Shown here: positions 21,188-27,982 of the stretch, piece by piece
How the letters are laid out: each line of letters starts with the position of its first letter
Position numbering within the stretch: position 1 is the first letter of the stretch
Assembly: GCA_964599775.1 (NCBI GenBank)
Contig: CAZRGZ010000011.1
Span: 1-27,982, forward strand
DNA from: CAZRGZ01 sp964599775
Lineage (GTDB): Bacteria; Patescibacteriota; Saccharimonadia; Saccharimonadales; Saccharimonadaceae
DNA: 27,982 bases
Reading direction: 5' to 3'
The notes under the pieces: generated by a model
Told to the model about the DNA's origin: nothing
What the model saw: the letters and a program-made list of their open reading frames with translations, nothing else
The model's database searches: none
Program-made: the position numbers and the translations under genes

Positions 21188-22312
21188 ATGAGCAAACGTG
21201 ATTATTATGAAATTCTTGGCATCCAAAAAAACGCCTCAGCAGACGAAATCAAGAAGGCGTTTCGCAAGCTTGCGGTAAAATATCACCCCGACAAAGAGGG
21301 TGGAGATGAAGCTAAATTTAAAGAAATTAACGAAGCCTACGAAGTACTAAAAGACCCCAGCAAACGCCAGCGTTACGACCAGTTTGGTCACGCCGGTGTG
21401 GGTGGCGCTGCCGGTGGCGGTGGCTTTGGTGGGAGCCCGTTTGAAGGCTTCCAAGGTTTTGGCGGCGCGCAAAATGTTAACTTTGATTTTGGCGACCTCG
21501 GCGATATTTTTGGCCAGTTTTTCGGTGGTGCGACTGGGAGGCGAGCTGGTGGTGCGCAACAGCAGAACCGTCGGCGCGGCCGTGATGTCGAAACCGATGT
21601 CACGCTGACCTTTGAAGAAGCTATTTTTGGTGTTGAAAAAGACCTGCACTTAACCTTAGACACTGAATGTTCGCATTGTAAAGGTACGACTGTTGAGCCA
21701 GGTCACGAAATGAAAACTTGCCCGACCTGTAAAGGCTCGGGTCAGCAAACGCACGTCATGAATTCGATTTTCGGCCAAATTCAGCAACAAGTAGTGTGTG
21801 AAACTTGTGGTGGGCGTGGCAAAGTGCCAGAAAAGGTCTGTACGGTGTGTCATGGCAAGGGTACGGAACGCCATAAAGAAACAGTAAAGATAAAAATTCC
21901 TGCTGGGATCGACGACGGCGCAACCATTCGTTTGCGCGAGCGCGGTGAAGCAGTGGCAAACGGTGCCAGGGGTGACTTGTACGTTAATGTTCGCGTCAAA
22001 GCGCACAAAAAATTCACGCGTGAAGGTGATTTAATCTTGAGCGACGAACATGTCAGCATGATAGATGCGGCACTTGGTACTGAAATTGAAGTAGAAACCG
22101 TCGATGGTCCGCTTACCATGAAAGTTCCCGCCGGCACACAAAGTGGTACCGATTTTAAACTCAGTGGTCATGGCGTTCCCCATTTGCGCGGCGATGAACG
22201 GGGAGCACACATTGTGACGCTGCACGTAGACACACCAACCAAGCTGAGTAAACGGCAAAAAGAATTACTGGCAGAATTTAAAGAGAGCAAGAAAAAACGA
22301 GGGTTTTTCTAA
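21188..22312 (+). CDS. dnaJ: Chaperone protein DnaJ (Hsp40)
   Basis: Co-chaperone that delivers substrates to DnaK. The J domain has HPD at 33-35. A Gly/Phe-rich linker spans about 66-125. Four CxxC zinc motifs follow, at Cys161/164, 178/181, 204/207 and 218/221, giving the usual two zinc centres. The C-terminal domains (GDLYVNVRVKAHKKFTREG, VPAGTQSGTDFKLSGHG) are complete. At 374 aa it is a full type I DnaJ. It is followed after a single nucleotide by the ATP-grasp gene. Confidence 0.97.
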   Translation: MSKRDYYEILGIQKNASADEIKKAFRKLAVKYHPDKEGGDEAKFKEINEAYEVLKDPSKRQRYDQFGHAGVGGAAGGGGFGGSPFEGFQGFGGAQNVNFDFGDLGDIFGQFFGGATGRRAGGAQQQNRRRGRDVETDVTLTFEEAIFGVEKDLHLTLDTECSHCKGTTVEPGHEMKTCPTCKGSGQQTHVMNSIFGQIQQQVVCETCGGRGKVPEKVCTVCHGKGTERHKETVKIKIPAGIDDGATIRLRERGEAVANGARGDLYVNVRVKAHKKFTREGDLILSDEHVSMIDAALGTEIEVETVDGPLTMKVPAGTQSGTDFKLSGHGVPHLRGDERGAHIVTLHVDTPTKLSKRQKELLAEFKESKKKRGFF

Positions 22313-22313
22313 C

Positions 22314-23315
22314 GTGATTGAAATAAGCGGCAACAATGTACAGCAGGTCCCCATGAGCGGCCAACTACACGCCAAAGAGGCAGCGAAACGTGGCTGGCGC
22401 ATGTGGGCATATGCCTTACACCAGAGTTATTATCGGCTCCAGCGACCAGACGGGAAAGCAATCGAGATGTATGGCTCGATGCCACCATCTACCTCGGCAG
22501 TGGCGGCCCTACATACCGACGATAAGCTCGCCACGCAGCAGATACTTGAAGAGCATAATCTGCCCACAATAGAAGCCTACGCTTTTGAAAACGAAGCTGA
22601 AGTAGCCAAACAGCTGTCAGATATGTTTGCTGATAATAAGAAATGGGTCGTCAAGCCTCTCGACCAAGCACACAGCTTTGGTATCACCGCGGCAATTGCT
22701 GATACTGAAAGCTTGCACCAGGCGTGGCTGCGTGCCACCCGGTTTTCGCCAAAAGTACTGGTGCAACGATATTATGAAGACCCTGTGGACCTACGCATTA
22801 CCTGTATTGATGGCACCTTTGCCGCTGCTGCGCGGCGTATCCCTGCCCGAGTGAAAGGGGATGGTGTCAGTACGATAGAGGCACTAATTGAGCGCGAAAA
22901 TCAGCGGCCAGAACGGGAAGATCTCGAATTTAGCAAGCTCACCAAAATTGATACAGAAGCTGCTGAAGCCTATCTTGGGGAAGCAATGCATGAAATTCCT
23001 GCAGCAGGTGAATGGCGCCAAGTGTGTGGTATTGCAAGCGCCAGCACTGGTGGTGAAACATTCGATGTCACCGATAACATCCCCACTTGGCTACGAGAGA
23101 TGGCTCAGGACGCTGCCAAGGCACTACAGTTGCCAGTCACCGGCGTCGATATGCTATTTTCGAAGGAACCATCGCCCCAAAGCACGCAGCAGGAGCTGAA
23201 ACCTGTTATTATTGAACTAAATAAATCACCCGGTATGCGCGTGCATGAAAATGTACACCATGGCACGCCGCAGCCGATGACGAAGCTGCTATTTGATTAC
23301 CTTGCGACGCTTTAA
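22314..23315 (+). CDS. ATP-grasp ligase related to the cyanophycin synthetase ATP-grasp domain
   Basis: A predicted ATP-dependent carboxylate-amine ligase of 333 aa. After an N-terminal helical segment, the ATP-grasp fold has WVVKPLDQAHSFGITAAI (nucleotide-binding loop), LRITCIDGTFAAAARRIPAR plus VKGDGVSTIEALIEREN, a block found in CphA-type enzymes, and STGGETFDVTD. The metal-binding end is TGVDMLF and IIELNKSPGMRVHE. There is no Mur ligase half: that function is in the next gene. The start is GTG at 22314, 1 nt after the dnaJ stop. ATG 22353 is an alternative. Co-transcription with dnaJ is very likely. The substrate (amino acid or peptide) is unknown. Confidence 0.82.
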   Translation: MIEISGNNVQQVPMSGQLHAKEAAKRGWRMWAYALHQSYYRLQRPDGKAIEMYGSMPPSTSAVAALHTDDKLATQQILEEHNLPTIEAYAFENEAEVAKQLSDMFADNKKWVVKPLDQAHSFGITAAIADTESLHQAWLRATRFSPKVLVQRYYEDPVDLRITCIDGTFAAAARRIPARVKGDGVSTIEALIERENQRPEREDLEFSKLTKIDTEAAEAYLGEAMHEIPAAGEWRQVCGIASASTGGETFDVTDNIPTWLREMAQDAAKALQLPVTGVDMLFSKEPSPQSTQQELKPVIIELNKSPGMRVHENVHHGTPQPMTKLLFDYLATL

Positions 23316-23374
23316 AGCTGCAGCAGATTGCACATAAAAGCACTGTGCCATAGTGACACTTCAGCTCATAGTGT

Positions 23375-24550
23375 ATGATGAAAGGTGTTATGAAGCAAAA
23401 TCAGCCACAAATTATATCGGTAACCGGCACGAAAGGGAAGAGCTCGGTCGTGCAGCTTATTGGCTCGGTATTTGATATGCTAGAGCCTATAGTGCTACGA
23501 GTAGACACTACTGGGGCCTACATGAAAGCTGAGCGAATAGCCGATGTTGCTGAATCGATACGCCTATTTGGCTATGGCACAGCCGTTGCTCCGGGCAAGT
23601 ATATGTTACTTGTTCAGCAGGATACAAACTGGTCGGGACGGGCCATACTGGAATGCTCCATTGGTTGCAGCTCGCACGGATTGGGCTATAAAAAACACGA
23701 CATTGGTGTATTTACAAACATTTATAGCGACCATATTGGCAAAAATTTTAAAACCCGCGAAGATTTAGCGAAAGCCAAATCTTTTATCGCAAAAAAAGTA
23801 AAAGATGGCGGATCGTTGGTATACAATGCCGATGAACCACTTATAGAAACCATCGCGCGAAAAGAGGCTGAGCGAATAAACCTCGTATCGATTAGTTTAC
23901 ATCGCCCGGCTACCTGGACGGCAGACGACAGCCACATTTATTTTCATGACCAGCCAGTCGTCGCTTTGGCAGACCTCCCGTGGTTGTTAGATTCATCGAA
24001 TACGCCGTATGTATACAATGCACTGTTTGTAGCGGGTGCCTTGCAGGCTGCCGGGGTAGCGACTACAGATATTGCCCGTCTATTGCCACAGGCATCGCTC
24101 GATGCTTCTACTGGTAGGTTAGAGTTGCTCGGCAAGCCAGAAGGAGTGCGTATACTGCTGACTTTTGCGCACGAGGAAGCATCGCTACGCGACATTGCGC
24201 GGCTTGCGCGCCAGTTGGCAAAAGGAAAGCGCTGTTTGGCGTCGATTCGGATCTTGCACCGTCCACCAGAGCGCGTAAAAGAATTTGCTCGCGCCTGTAT
24301 GGAGTTTGATGATTTAGTTATTTATGAAAAAACGCTTCCGTACGAATCACGTCACCCTGAACCAAAGGGACCAGGGCTACAGCGTGCCTTTAGCGAGCTT
24401 GGAAGGCAAGTCGATTACATTGCTGATGAAAAACAGGCACTGCAAACACTAGTGGCAAAAGCGGCACCAGGTGATATTGTGGTACATATTGTGAATGGCA
24501 TGGCAGAGCAAAGTCGTGAGATTGCCTTAGATGTATTGACTTTATCGTAG
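23375..24550 (+). CDS. Mur ligase family protein resembling the C-terminal half of cyanophycin synthetase
   Basis: A predicted ATP-dependent amide ligase of 391 aa. The P-loop GTKGKS (18-23) starts the protein, so there is no UDP-MurNAc-binding N-terminal domain. LECSIGCSSHGLGY, VFTNIYSDHIGKNFKTREDL then AKAKSFIAKK, and LVYNADEP match the central domain of CphA-like ligases. STGRLELL and LLTFAHEEASL mark the third domain, with Phe-Ala-His where Tyr-Ala-His is common and Thr in place of the preceding Asp. It is 59 nt after the ATP-grasp gene. Three ATGs (23375, 23378, 23390) are possible. AAAGGTG favours 23390. With its neighbour it looks like a split CphA, though polymer and substrate are unknown. 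Confidence 0.8.
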   Translation: MMKGVMKQNQPQIISVTGTKGKSSVVQLIGSVFDMLEPIVLRVDTTGAYMKAERIADVAESIRLFGYGTAVAPGKYMLLVQQDTNWSGRAILECSIGCSSHGLGYKKHDIGVFTNIYSDHIGKNFKTREDLAKAKSFIAKKVKDGGSLVYNADEPLIETIARKEAERINLVSISLHRPATWTADDSHIYFHDQPVVALADLPWLLDSSNTPYVYNALFVAGALQAAGVATTDIARLLPQASLDASTGRLELLGKPEGVRILLTFAHEEASLRDIARLARQLAKGKRCLASIRILHRPPERVKEFARACMEFDDLVIYEKTLPYESRHPEPKGPGLQRAFSELGRQVDYIADEKQALQTLVAKAAPGDIVVHIVNGMAEQSREIALDVLTLS

Positions 24551-24564
24551 CAATATTTTATTAT
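24536..24564 (+). promoter_or_regulatory. Promoter of the ATP-grasp-protease / RimK operon
   Basis: TTGACT (24536-24541), a 17-nt spacer and TATTAT (24559-24564), starting inside the last codons of the Mur ligase gene. An 8-bp hairpin, ATAGTAGT/ACTGCTAT (24563-24585), lies at the predicted start. Confidence 0.65.
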
Positions 24565-24610
24565 AGTAGTATAGACCACTGCTATTGCAGGTAAGGCAAC
24601 CCATACAAAC

Positions 24611-25987
24611 ATGAAAGTATTACTCCTTTTTGCAAATTCCACCGTACGCCAGGGCAAAGCCTTCCCGGATGATCTCCAGGCACTGCTCCAGAACGAAGCT
24701 AATAAACGTGGTGAGAATATTCAGTTTTTTACGGGCTATGCGCGTAGTTTATCGTACCTCATTAGTAATGACCGGGTGAAAATTCGTGACCACCGTAATC
24801 ATATGAACCTCGAGGATTACGACTTTGTTTATTTTCGGAAAGCGGGAACTGCTATGCAACAAATGCAGACCTGTGCTTACTATTTGCGTGACCGCGGCGT
24901 TCCGTTTTGGGATACAGAGCTTTTAAAAGCTAACTCGCGCAACAAGCTATCGCAGATGATGATGTTGGAGCGTGAAGGCTTGCCTATCCCGCCCACGCTT
25001 TTTTGCCGTAATAAAACGCGGTTACTTCGTTTAATCACCCGGCGCTACGCTGACGTATTCCCATTCCCAATTATTCTAAAAGCAACCGGCGGATCACGCG
25101 GTGATGCAAATTATCTTATTCACAATCAGCAAGAGCTTATTGACACGGTAAAGCGCGAATCGTCTCGTAGCTTTATGGCGCAAGCCTATATTCCTAACGA
25201 TGGTGACTACCGTTTTTTTGTGGCAGGCGGCCGGCTGCGCGGGATTATAAGCCGTAAGGCACCCGAAGGATCGCACCTAAGTAATACTTCAGTAGGTGGC
25301 ACATCGACGCTTTTGCCACACGACGCGTTAGGTGACGAGACGCGTACCCACGCCGTTCAAGCAGCGCAGGTGTTTGGCCGTGATACTGCCGGTGTGGATA
25401 TTATGTTCGATTCAACAACCGGGAAACACTATATTCTAGAGGTAAACCGCGCTCCTCAAATTGAACGCGCAAGCTTTGAGAAAGAAAAAGCGGAGTGGAT
25501 GGTCACTGCAATCATTAATGCTGTTGCCAACCACCAGCCGTATAGCGTAGCTACAGAGAAAGATGGAAAACAATATGTGGGACGGTTCGAATATGTTAAA
25601 CTCACCGATAGCGATGAACATAATGTTCGTATTATCGCTAAAACAGATACTGGCGCTGACAGTTCAAGCATCCACAGTCAATCAATTACCGAGCAAGATG
25701 GTACGCTTCGGTTTGAGGTCGCTGGTAAAGCAATTGTCACAGATAAATACTTTATCAAGCGGGTACGCTCTTCGAGCGGGCATCTTGAAAATCGTTATTT
25801 CGTTACCATCCCTATTTACATTGGCAAAAAATCCTATACACTGAAAACAACTCTGACTGATCGCAGTGCCATGAAGAATGATATGCTACTGGGCCGCCGG
25901 TTTTTACGAGAACATAATTTAATCGTGGATGTATCACGGCGCTTCGTCCTATCGAGTGCTAACCGAAAGAAAGGTGGTAAAAAATGA
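24611..25987 (+). CDS. ATP-grasp ligase fused to a RimB-like retropepsin-type protease
   Basis: A two-domain protein of 458 aa. Residues 1 to about 312 form a RimK-like ATP-grasp ligase: PIILKATGGSRGDANYLI (153-170), DYRFFVAGGRLRGIISRKA, GVDIM (261-265) and the metal-binding EVN (277-279). Residues about 323-452 match the RimB/putative 'ATP-dependent zinc protease' family, which has a retropepsin-like fold: IIAKTDTGADSSSIHS with Asp346-Thr-Gly-Ala, then IPIYIGKKSYTLKTTLTDRS and MLLGRRFLREHNLIVD. In known RimK systems RimB trims the amino-acid tail that RimK adds. A ligase and a tail protease in one chain is therefore notable. The stop overlaps the RimK start (ATGA). The SD (AGGTAAGG) is about 15 nt from the ATG. 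Confidence 0.85.
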   Translation: MKVLLLFANSTVRQGKAFPDDLQALLQNEANKRGENIQFFTGYARSLSYLISNDRVKIRDHRNHMNLEDYDFVYFRKAGTAMQQMQTCAYYLRDRGVPFWDTELLKANSRNKLSQMMMLEREGLPIPPTLFCRNKTRLLRLITRRYADVFPFPIILKATGGSRGDANYLIHNQQELIDTVKRESSRSFMAQAYIPNDGDYRFFVAGGRLRGIISRKAPEGSHLSNTSVGGTSTLLPHDALGDETRTHAVQAAQVFGRDTAGVDIMFDSTTGKHYILEVNRAPQIERASFEKEKAEWMVTAIINAVANHQPYSVATEKDGKQYVGRFEYVKLTDSDEHNVRIIAKTDTGADSSSIHSQSITEQDGTLRFEVAGKAIVTDKYFIKRVRSSSGHLENRYFVTIPIYIGKKSYTLKTTLTDRSAMKNDMLLGRRFLREHNLIVDVSRRFVLSSANRKKGGKK

Positions 25988-26889
25988 AGCTTGCAATTCT
26001 CTCTAAAGGCAGTGCTAACTATTCCACTCGCCGGCTTAAAGAAGTGGCCGTAGCACGCGGGCACGATGTGAAGGTGATAAACTACGCCAAATGTTATGTT
26101 GCTATCGAAAAAAATCAACCGATGGTGCACTACAAAGGCAAAAGCATTCGCCAGTATGATGCCGTTATCCCACGTATTGCCCAGCGCTATACTGGCTATG
26201 GCACGGCCATTTTGCGGCAGATTGAGGCCCAGGGTGTGTATACACCGGCGTCATCGCTGGCGATCGGGCGCTCACGCGACAAGCTACGTGCCTATCAGGT
26301 GCTCGCCAAAGCTGGCGTAGCTATTCCACGTACCGTGTTCGCCCGCGAGACAGCTAACTTTGACGATGTGATTAAACTAGCAGGTGGCGCGCCGCTTATT
26401 ATTAAAGTAGCGCGTGGCACGCATGGTAATGGGGTGGTGCTGGCGGAGACCACCAAGGCAGCTAAGGCGGTAATGCAGGCCTTCTTCGTGGAAGGTGTGG
26501 ACTTTTTGGTACAAGAATTTGTGAAAGAATCGGCCGGTGAAGACATACGTGCCATGGTGGTGGGAAGCCGAGTTGTCGCGAGTGTAAAGCGGCAAAGCTT
26601 GGATGACGATTTTCGCAGCAACACCCACCAAGGTGGTGTTGGTAAGGCGGTAAAACTAAGCGCCGAAGAAGAACGCACTGCCCTAAAGGCTGCAAAAGCC
26701 ATGGGACTTTCGGTCTGTGGGGTGGATATGATGCGCAGTGAGCGCGGGCCGCTTGTGCTAGAGGTGAATTCTTCGGCGAGTTTACTCACGCCAGAAACAG
26801 TGACCACGCGCGATATAGCGACAAAAATTATTGAATATGTTGAGATTAATGCTAAACGGCGTAACAAAAAAGATAAAATTGGTGCATAA
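25984..26889 (+). CDS. rimK: RimK-type ATP-grasp ligase (S6--glutamate ligase family)
   Basis: A 301-aa ligase of the family that adds Glu residues to the C-terminus of ribosomal protein S6. The ATP-grasp core has PLIIKVARGTHGNGVVLAE (137-155), VQEFVKESAGEDIRAMVVG (176-194), the RimK-typical DDFRSNTHQGG (208-218), GVDMMRS, and the metal-binding EVN (260-262). The N-terminal domain has PRIAQRYTGYG, also typical. It overlaps the upstream fused ligase-protease by 4 nt with AAGGTGG as SD, so the two proteins are made together. Whether S6 or another protein is the target cannot be seen here. Confidence 0.85.
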   Translation: MKLAILSKGSANYSTRRLKEVAVARGHDVKVINYAKCYVAIEKNQPMVHYKGKSIRQYDAVIPRIAQRYTGYGTAILRQIEAQGVYTPASSLAIGRSRDKLRAYQVLAKAGVAIPRTVFARETANFDDVIKLAGGAPLIIKVARGTHGNGVVLAETTKAAKAVMQAFFVEGVDFLVQEFVKESAGEDIRAMVVGSRVVASVKRQSLDDDFRSNTHQGGVGKAVKLSAEEERTALKAAKAMGLSVCGVDMMRSERGPLVLEVNSSASLLTPETVTTRDIATKIIEYVEINAKRRNKKDKIGA

Positions 26890-26897
26890 TAGAGAGT

Positions 26898-27371
26898 ATG
26901 AATTGGGTGGCCACAGCAGCAAAATGGATCGTCGGTATAGTATTGCTCGGTTTGCTGGCGTTGGCGGCATGGAGTATCTTTCAGCCAGAAGAACAAACGC
27001 GCGTACACCTCGGTGATTCTGTTTTTTCGGTAGCAGTAGCCGCCAATGAGCAGGATCGCCAGCAAGGCCTAAGTGGAGTGCGACAGTTGAAACAAAATAG
27101 TGGTATGCTGTTTGCTTACGCCGAAAATGACCGCTGGGGGATTTGGATGAAAGATATGCATATTGCGCTGGACATCGTATGGCTAGATGAAGAGAAACGC
27201 GTGGTGCACATTGTGAAGAATGCGACCCCTGATACATACCCCCAAGTATTCCGCCCTGAAACGCCAGCACGATACGTATTGGAGCTCAATGCTGGTGCGG
27301 TGGAACGGAATAATGTTCAGGTAGGCAAGAAAGCGGAATTTGCCTTGCCGCAAGGAACCACGGTAGAATAA
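26898..27371 (+). CDS. DUF192 family protein with N-terminal membrane anchor
   Basis: A 157-aa protein with one N-terminal hydrophobic helix (about 8-27), then a DUF192 domain on the outer face. Diagnostic segments are ANEQDRQQGLSGVRQLKQNS, GMLFAYAENDRWGIWMKDM with the aromatic W-M-K-x-M, LDIVWLDEEKRVVHI and RYVLELNAGAVERNNVQVG. The function of DUF192 is not established. CATAAT at 26885-26890 lies 7 nt before the ATG with no SD, so it may be leaderless. It is 8 nt after rimK. Confidence 0.85.
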   Translation: MNWVATAAKWIVGIVLLGLLALAAWSIFQPEEQTRVHLGDSVFSVAVAANEQDRQQGLSGVRQLKQNSGMLFAYAENDRWGIWMKDMHIALDIVWLDEEKRVVHIVKNATPDTYPQVFRPETPARYVLELNAGAVERNNVQVGKKAEFALPQGTTVE

Positions 27372-27375
27372 AAAT

Positions 27376-27864
27376 ATGAGTGCGTCGTTTATATTCTTTT
27401 TACTAATAGCGGGAACGTTTTTGCTGGCGTATTTCTCGAAACGGCGCTTTGGCGTGCTGGGGCTGGCCCTTGCGGCTGGTGCCCTCATTAGTGAACAATG
27501 GGCGGGGACGGTCACGCCGTTTTTGGAAACGCAGGGGCTCCAGATGGTCGCACCGCCGCTTGGGGTGAGTGTGGCTATTGTGCTGACTTTGTTGCCTGCT
27601 ATTGCGCTTCTACTGAGTGGTCCATCGTACAATAAAGGCTTCGAGCGAATTATCGGGGCGGTATTGTTTACAGTTTTAGCTTTTGCCTTTGTGGCGCCTC
27701 AAATTGGGCCAGAGTTGGTATTCGATAATATTGGGCTTGTACTATACGATACAATGCAAGATTATCGGCCGCTTATCATCGTGGTTGGTCTGACAGTTGC
27801 TGTGGTGGATGTGTTTTTGACGCGTTCGCCGAAGAAACCACGCAATAAGAAAGGTGAGCATTGA
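27376..27864 (+). CDS. Hypothetical multi-pass membrane protein, 162 aa
   Basis: A hydrophobic protein with about five predicted membrane helices (near 4-20, 26-42, 62-82, 91-108 and 132-148) and a basic C-terminal tail (SPKKPRNKKGEH) that should be cytoplasmic. One loop has NKGFERIIGAV. It starts 4 nt after the DUF192 stop, so the two are likely one operon. No transporter or enzyme motif is recognised. Confidence 0.7.
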   Translation: MSASFIFFLLIAGTFLLAYFSKRRFGVLGLALAAGALISEQWAGTVTPFLETQGLQMVAPPLGVSVAIVLTLLPAIALLLSGPSYNKGFERIIGAVLFTVLAFAFVAPQIGPELVFDNIGLVLYDTMQDYRPLIIVVGLTVAVVDVFLTRSPKKPRNKKGEH

Positions 27865-27890
27865 CAATATAGCGGTAAAAATGGTATCAT
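27861..27890 (+). promoter_or_regulatory. tRNA-Lys promoter
   Basis: TTGACA (27861-27866, overlapping the stop codon of the membrane protein gene), an 18-nt spacer and TATCAT (27885-27890). The tRNA starts 20 nt later. Confidence 0.7.
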
Positions 27891-27910
27891 CTATCTGTTA
27901 CTAGCTATGC

Positions 27911-27982
27911 GGGGCCATAGCTCAGTAGGTTAGAGCACCTGCCTTTTAAGCAGGGTGTCGTGGGTTCGAGTCCCACTGGACC
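27911..27982 (+). tRNA. tRNA-Lys (anticodon TTT), cut by the right edge
   Basis: The full cloverleaf is visible: acceptor GGGGCCA, D arm GCTC/GAGC, anticodon stem CCTGC/GCAGG with loop CTTTTAA (anticodon TTT), a 5-nt variable loop, and T arm GTGGG-TTCGAGT-CCCAC. The last acceptor base, the discriminator and any CCA lie outside the window. The 4:69 acceptor pair appears as G-A rather than a Watson-Crick pair. Confidence 0.95.

Noticed and set aside
26295..27065. 256-aa minus-strand ORF across rimK and DUF192
   Set aside because: Antisense to two well-supported genes, with no promoter or SD support.
1..27982. CRISPR array, integrase, transposase or prophage genes
   Set aside because: No spaced direct repeats and no recombinase or phage structural motifs were seen. 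The repeated sequences found are operators or hairpin arms.

Overview
The window looks like part of a small-genome bacterium of the Patescibacteria/CPR type, most likely Candidatus Saccharibacteria (TM7). This is inference. It rests on very tight packing, short divergent versions of housekeeping proteins (HrcA about 235 aa, TilS 290 aa, TyrA 241 aa), many start codons 6-9 nt after a -10 box, a lone TatA/TatC pair, and a small surface protein carrying a CGAYGAGSY-like segment. TGA works as a normal stop, including in ATGA overlaps, so this is not a TGA-recoded CPR lineage.

Layout. 1-143 (-): a GC-rich partial gene cut by the left edge. 260-1905 (-): a two-gene cassette of a UmuC/UvrX-like Y-family DNA polymerase and a 90-aa partner, behind a long, highly structured leader (1906-2266) and a palindromic candidate operator. 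2267-4670: a hypothetical protein, a NUDIX protein, tilS and a second NUDIX protein. 4761-11210: ftsH, murJ, a coiled-coil protein and lepA. 11216-13036: a small surface protein, tatA, tatC with a Pro/basic tail, and a short protein with a Tat-like RK signal. 13118-15205: a guanylate-kinase-family protein, a membrane-anchored cupredoxin, and tyrA behind what reads as a complete transcription attenuator (leader peptide, antiterminator, terminator).

15192-22312 is the heat-shock core: hrcA-grpE, dnaK and dnaJ. Four CIRCE operators (one at hrcA, two in tandem at dnaK, one at dnaJ) overlap or adjoin sigma70-type promoters, so HrcA should repress all of these units. Between grpE and dnaK lie a small frameshifted gene, a 145-nt near-perfect inverted repeat that folds into one rod (candidate ncRNA), an FAD-linked oxidase, and a divergent 79-aa gene next to the dnaK operator. 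A GlsB-type membrane protein sits between dnaK and dnaJ.

22314-26889 is the most unusual part. Directly after dnaJ (1-nt gap) come a cyanophycin-synthetase-like ATP-grasp ligase, a separate CphA-like Mur ligase, an ATP-grasp ligase fused to a RimB-type retropepsin-like protease, and a RimK-type ligase. These are three peptide-bond-forming ATP-grasp modules, one Mur ligase and one candidate trimming protease, together suggesting a peptide- or protein-tailing system with both writer and eraser, possibly linked to the heat-shock promoter. A DUF192 protein, a multi-pass membrane protein and a tRNA-Lys (cut by the right edge) close the window.
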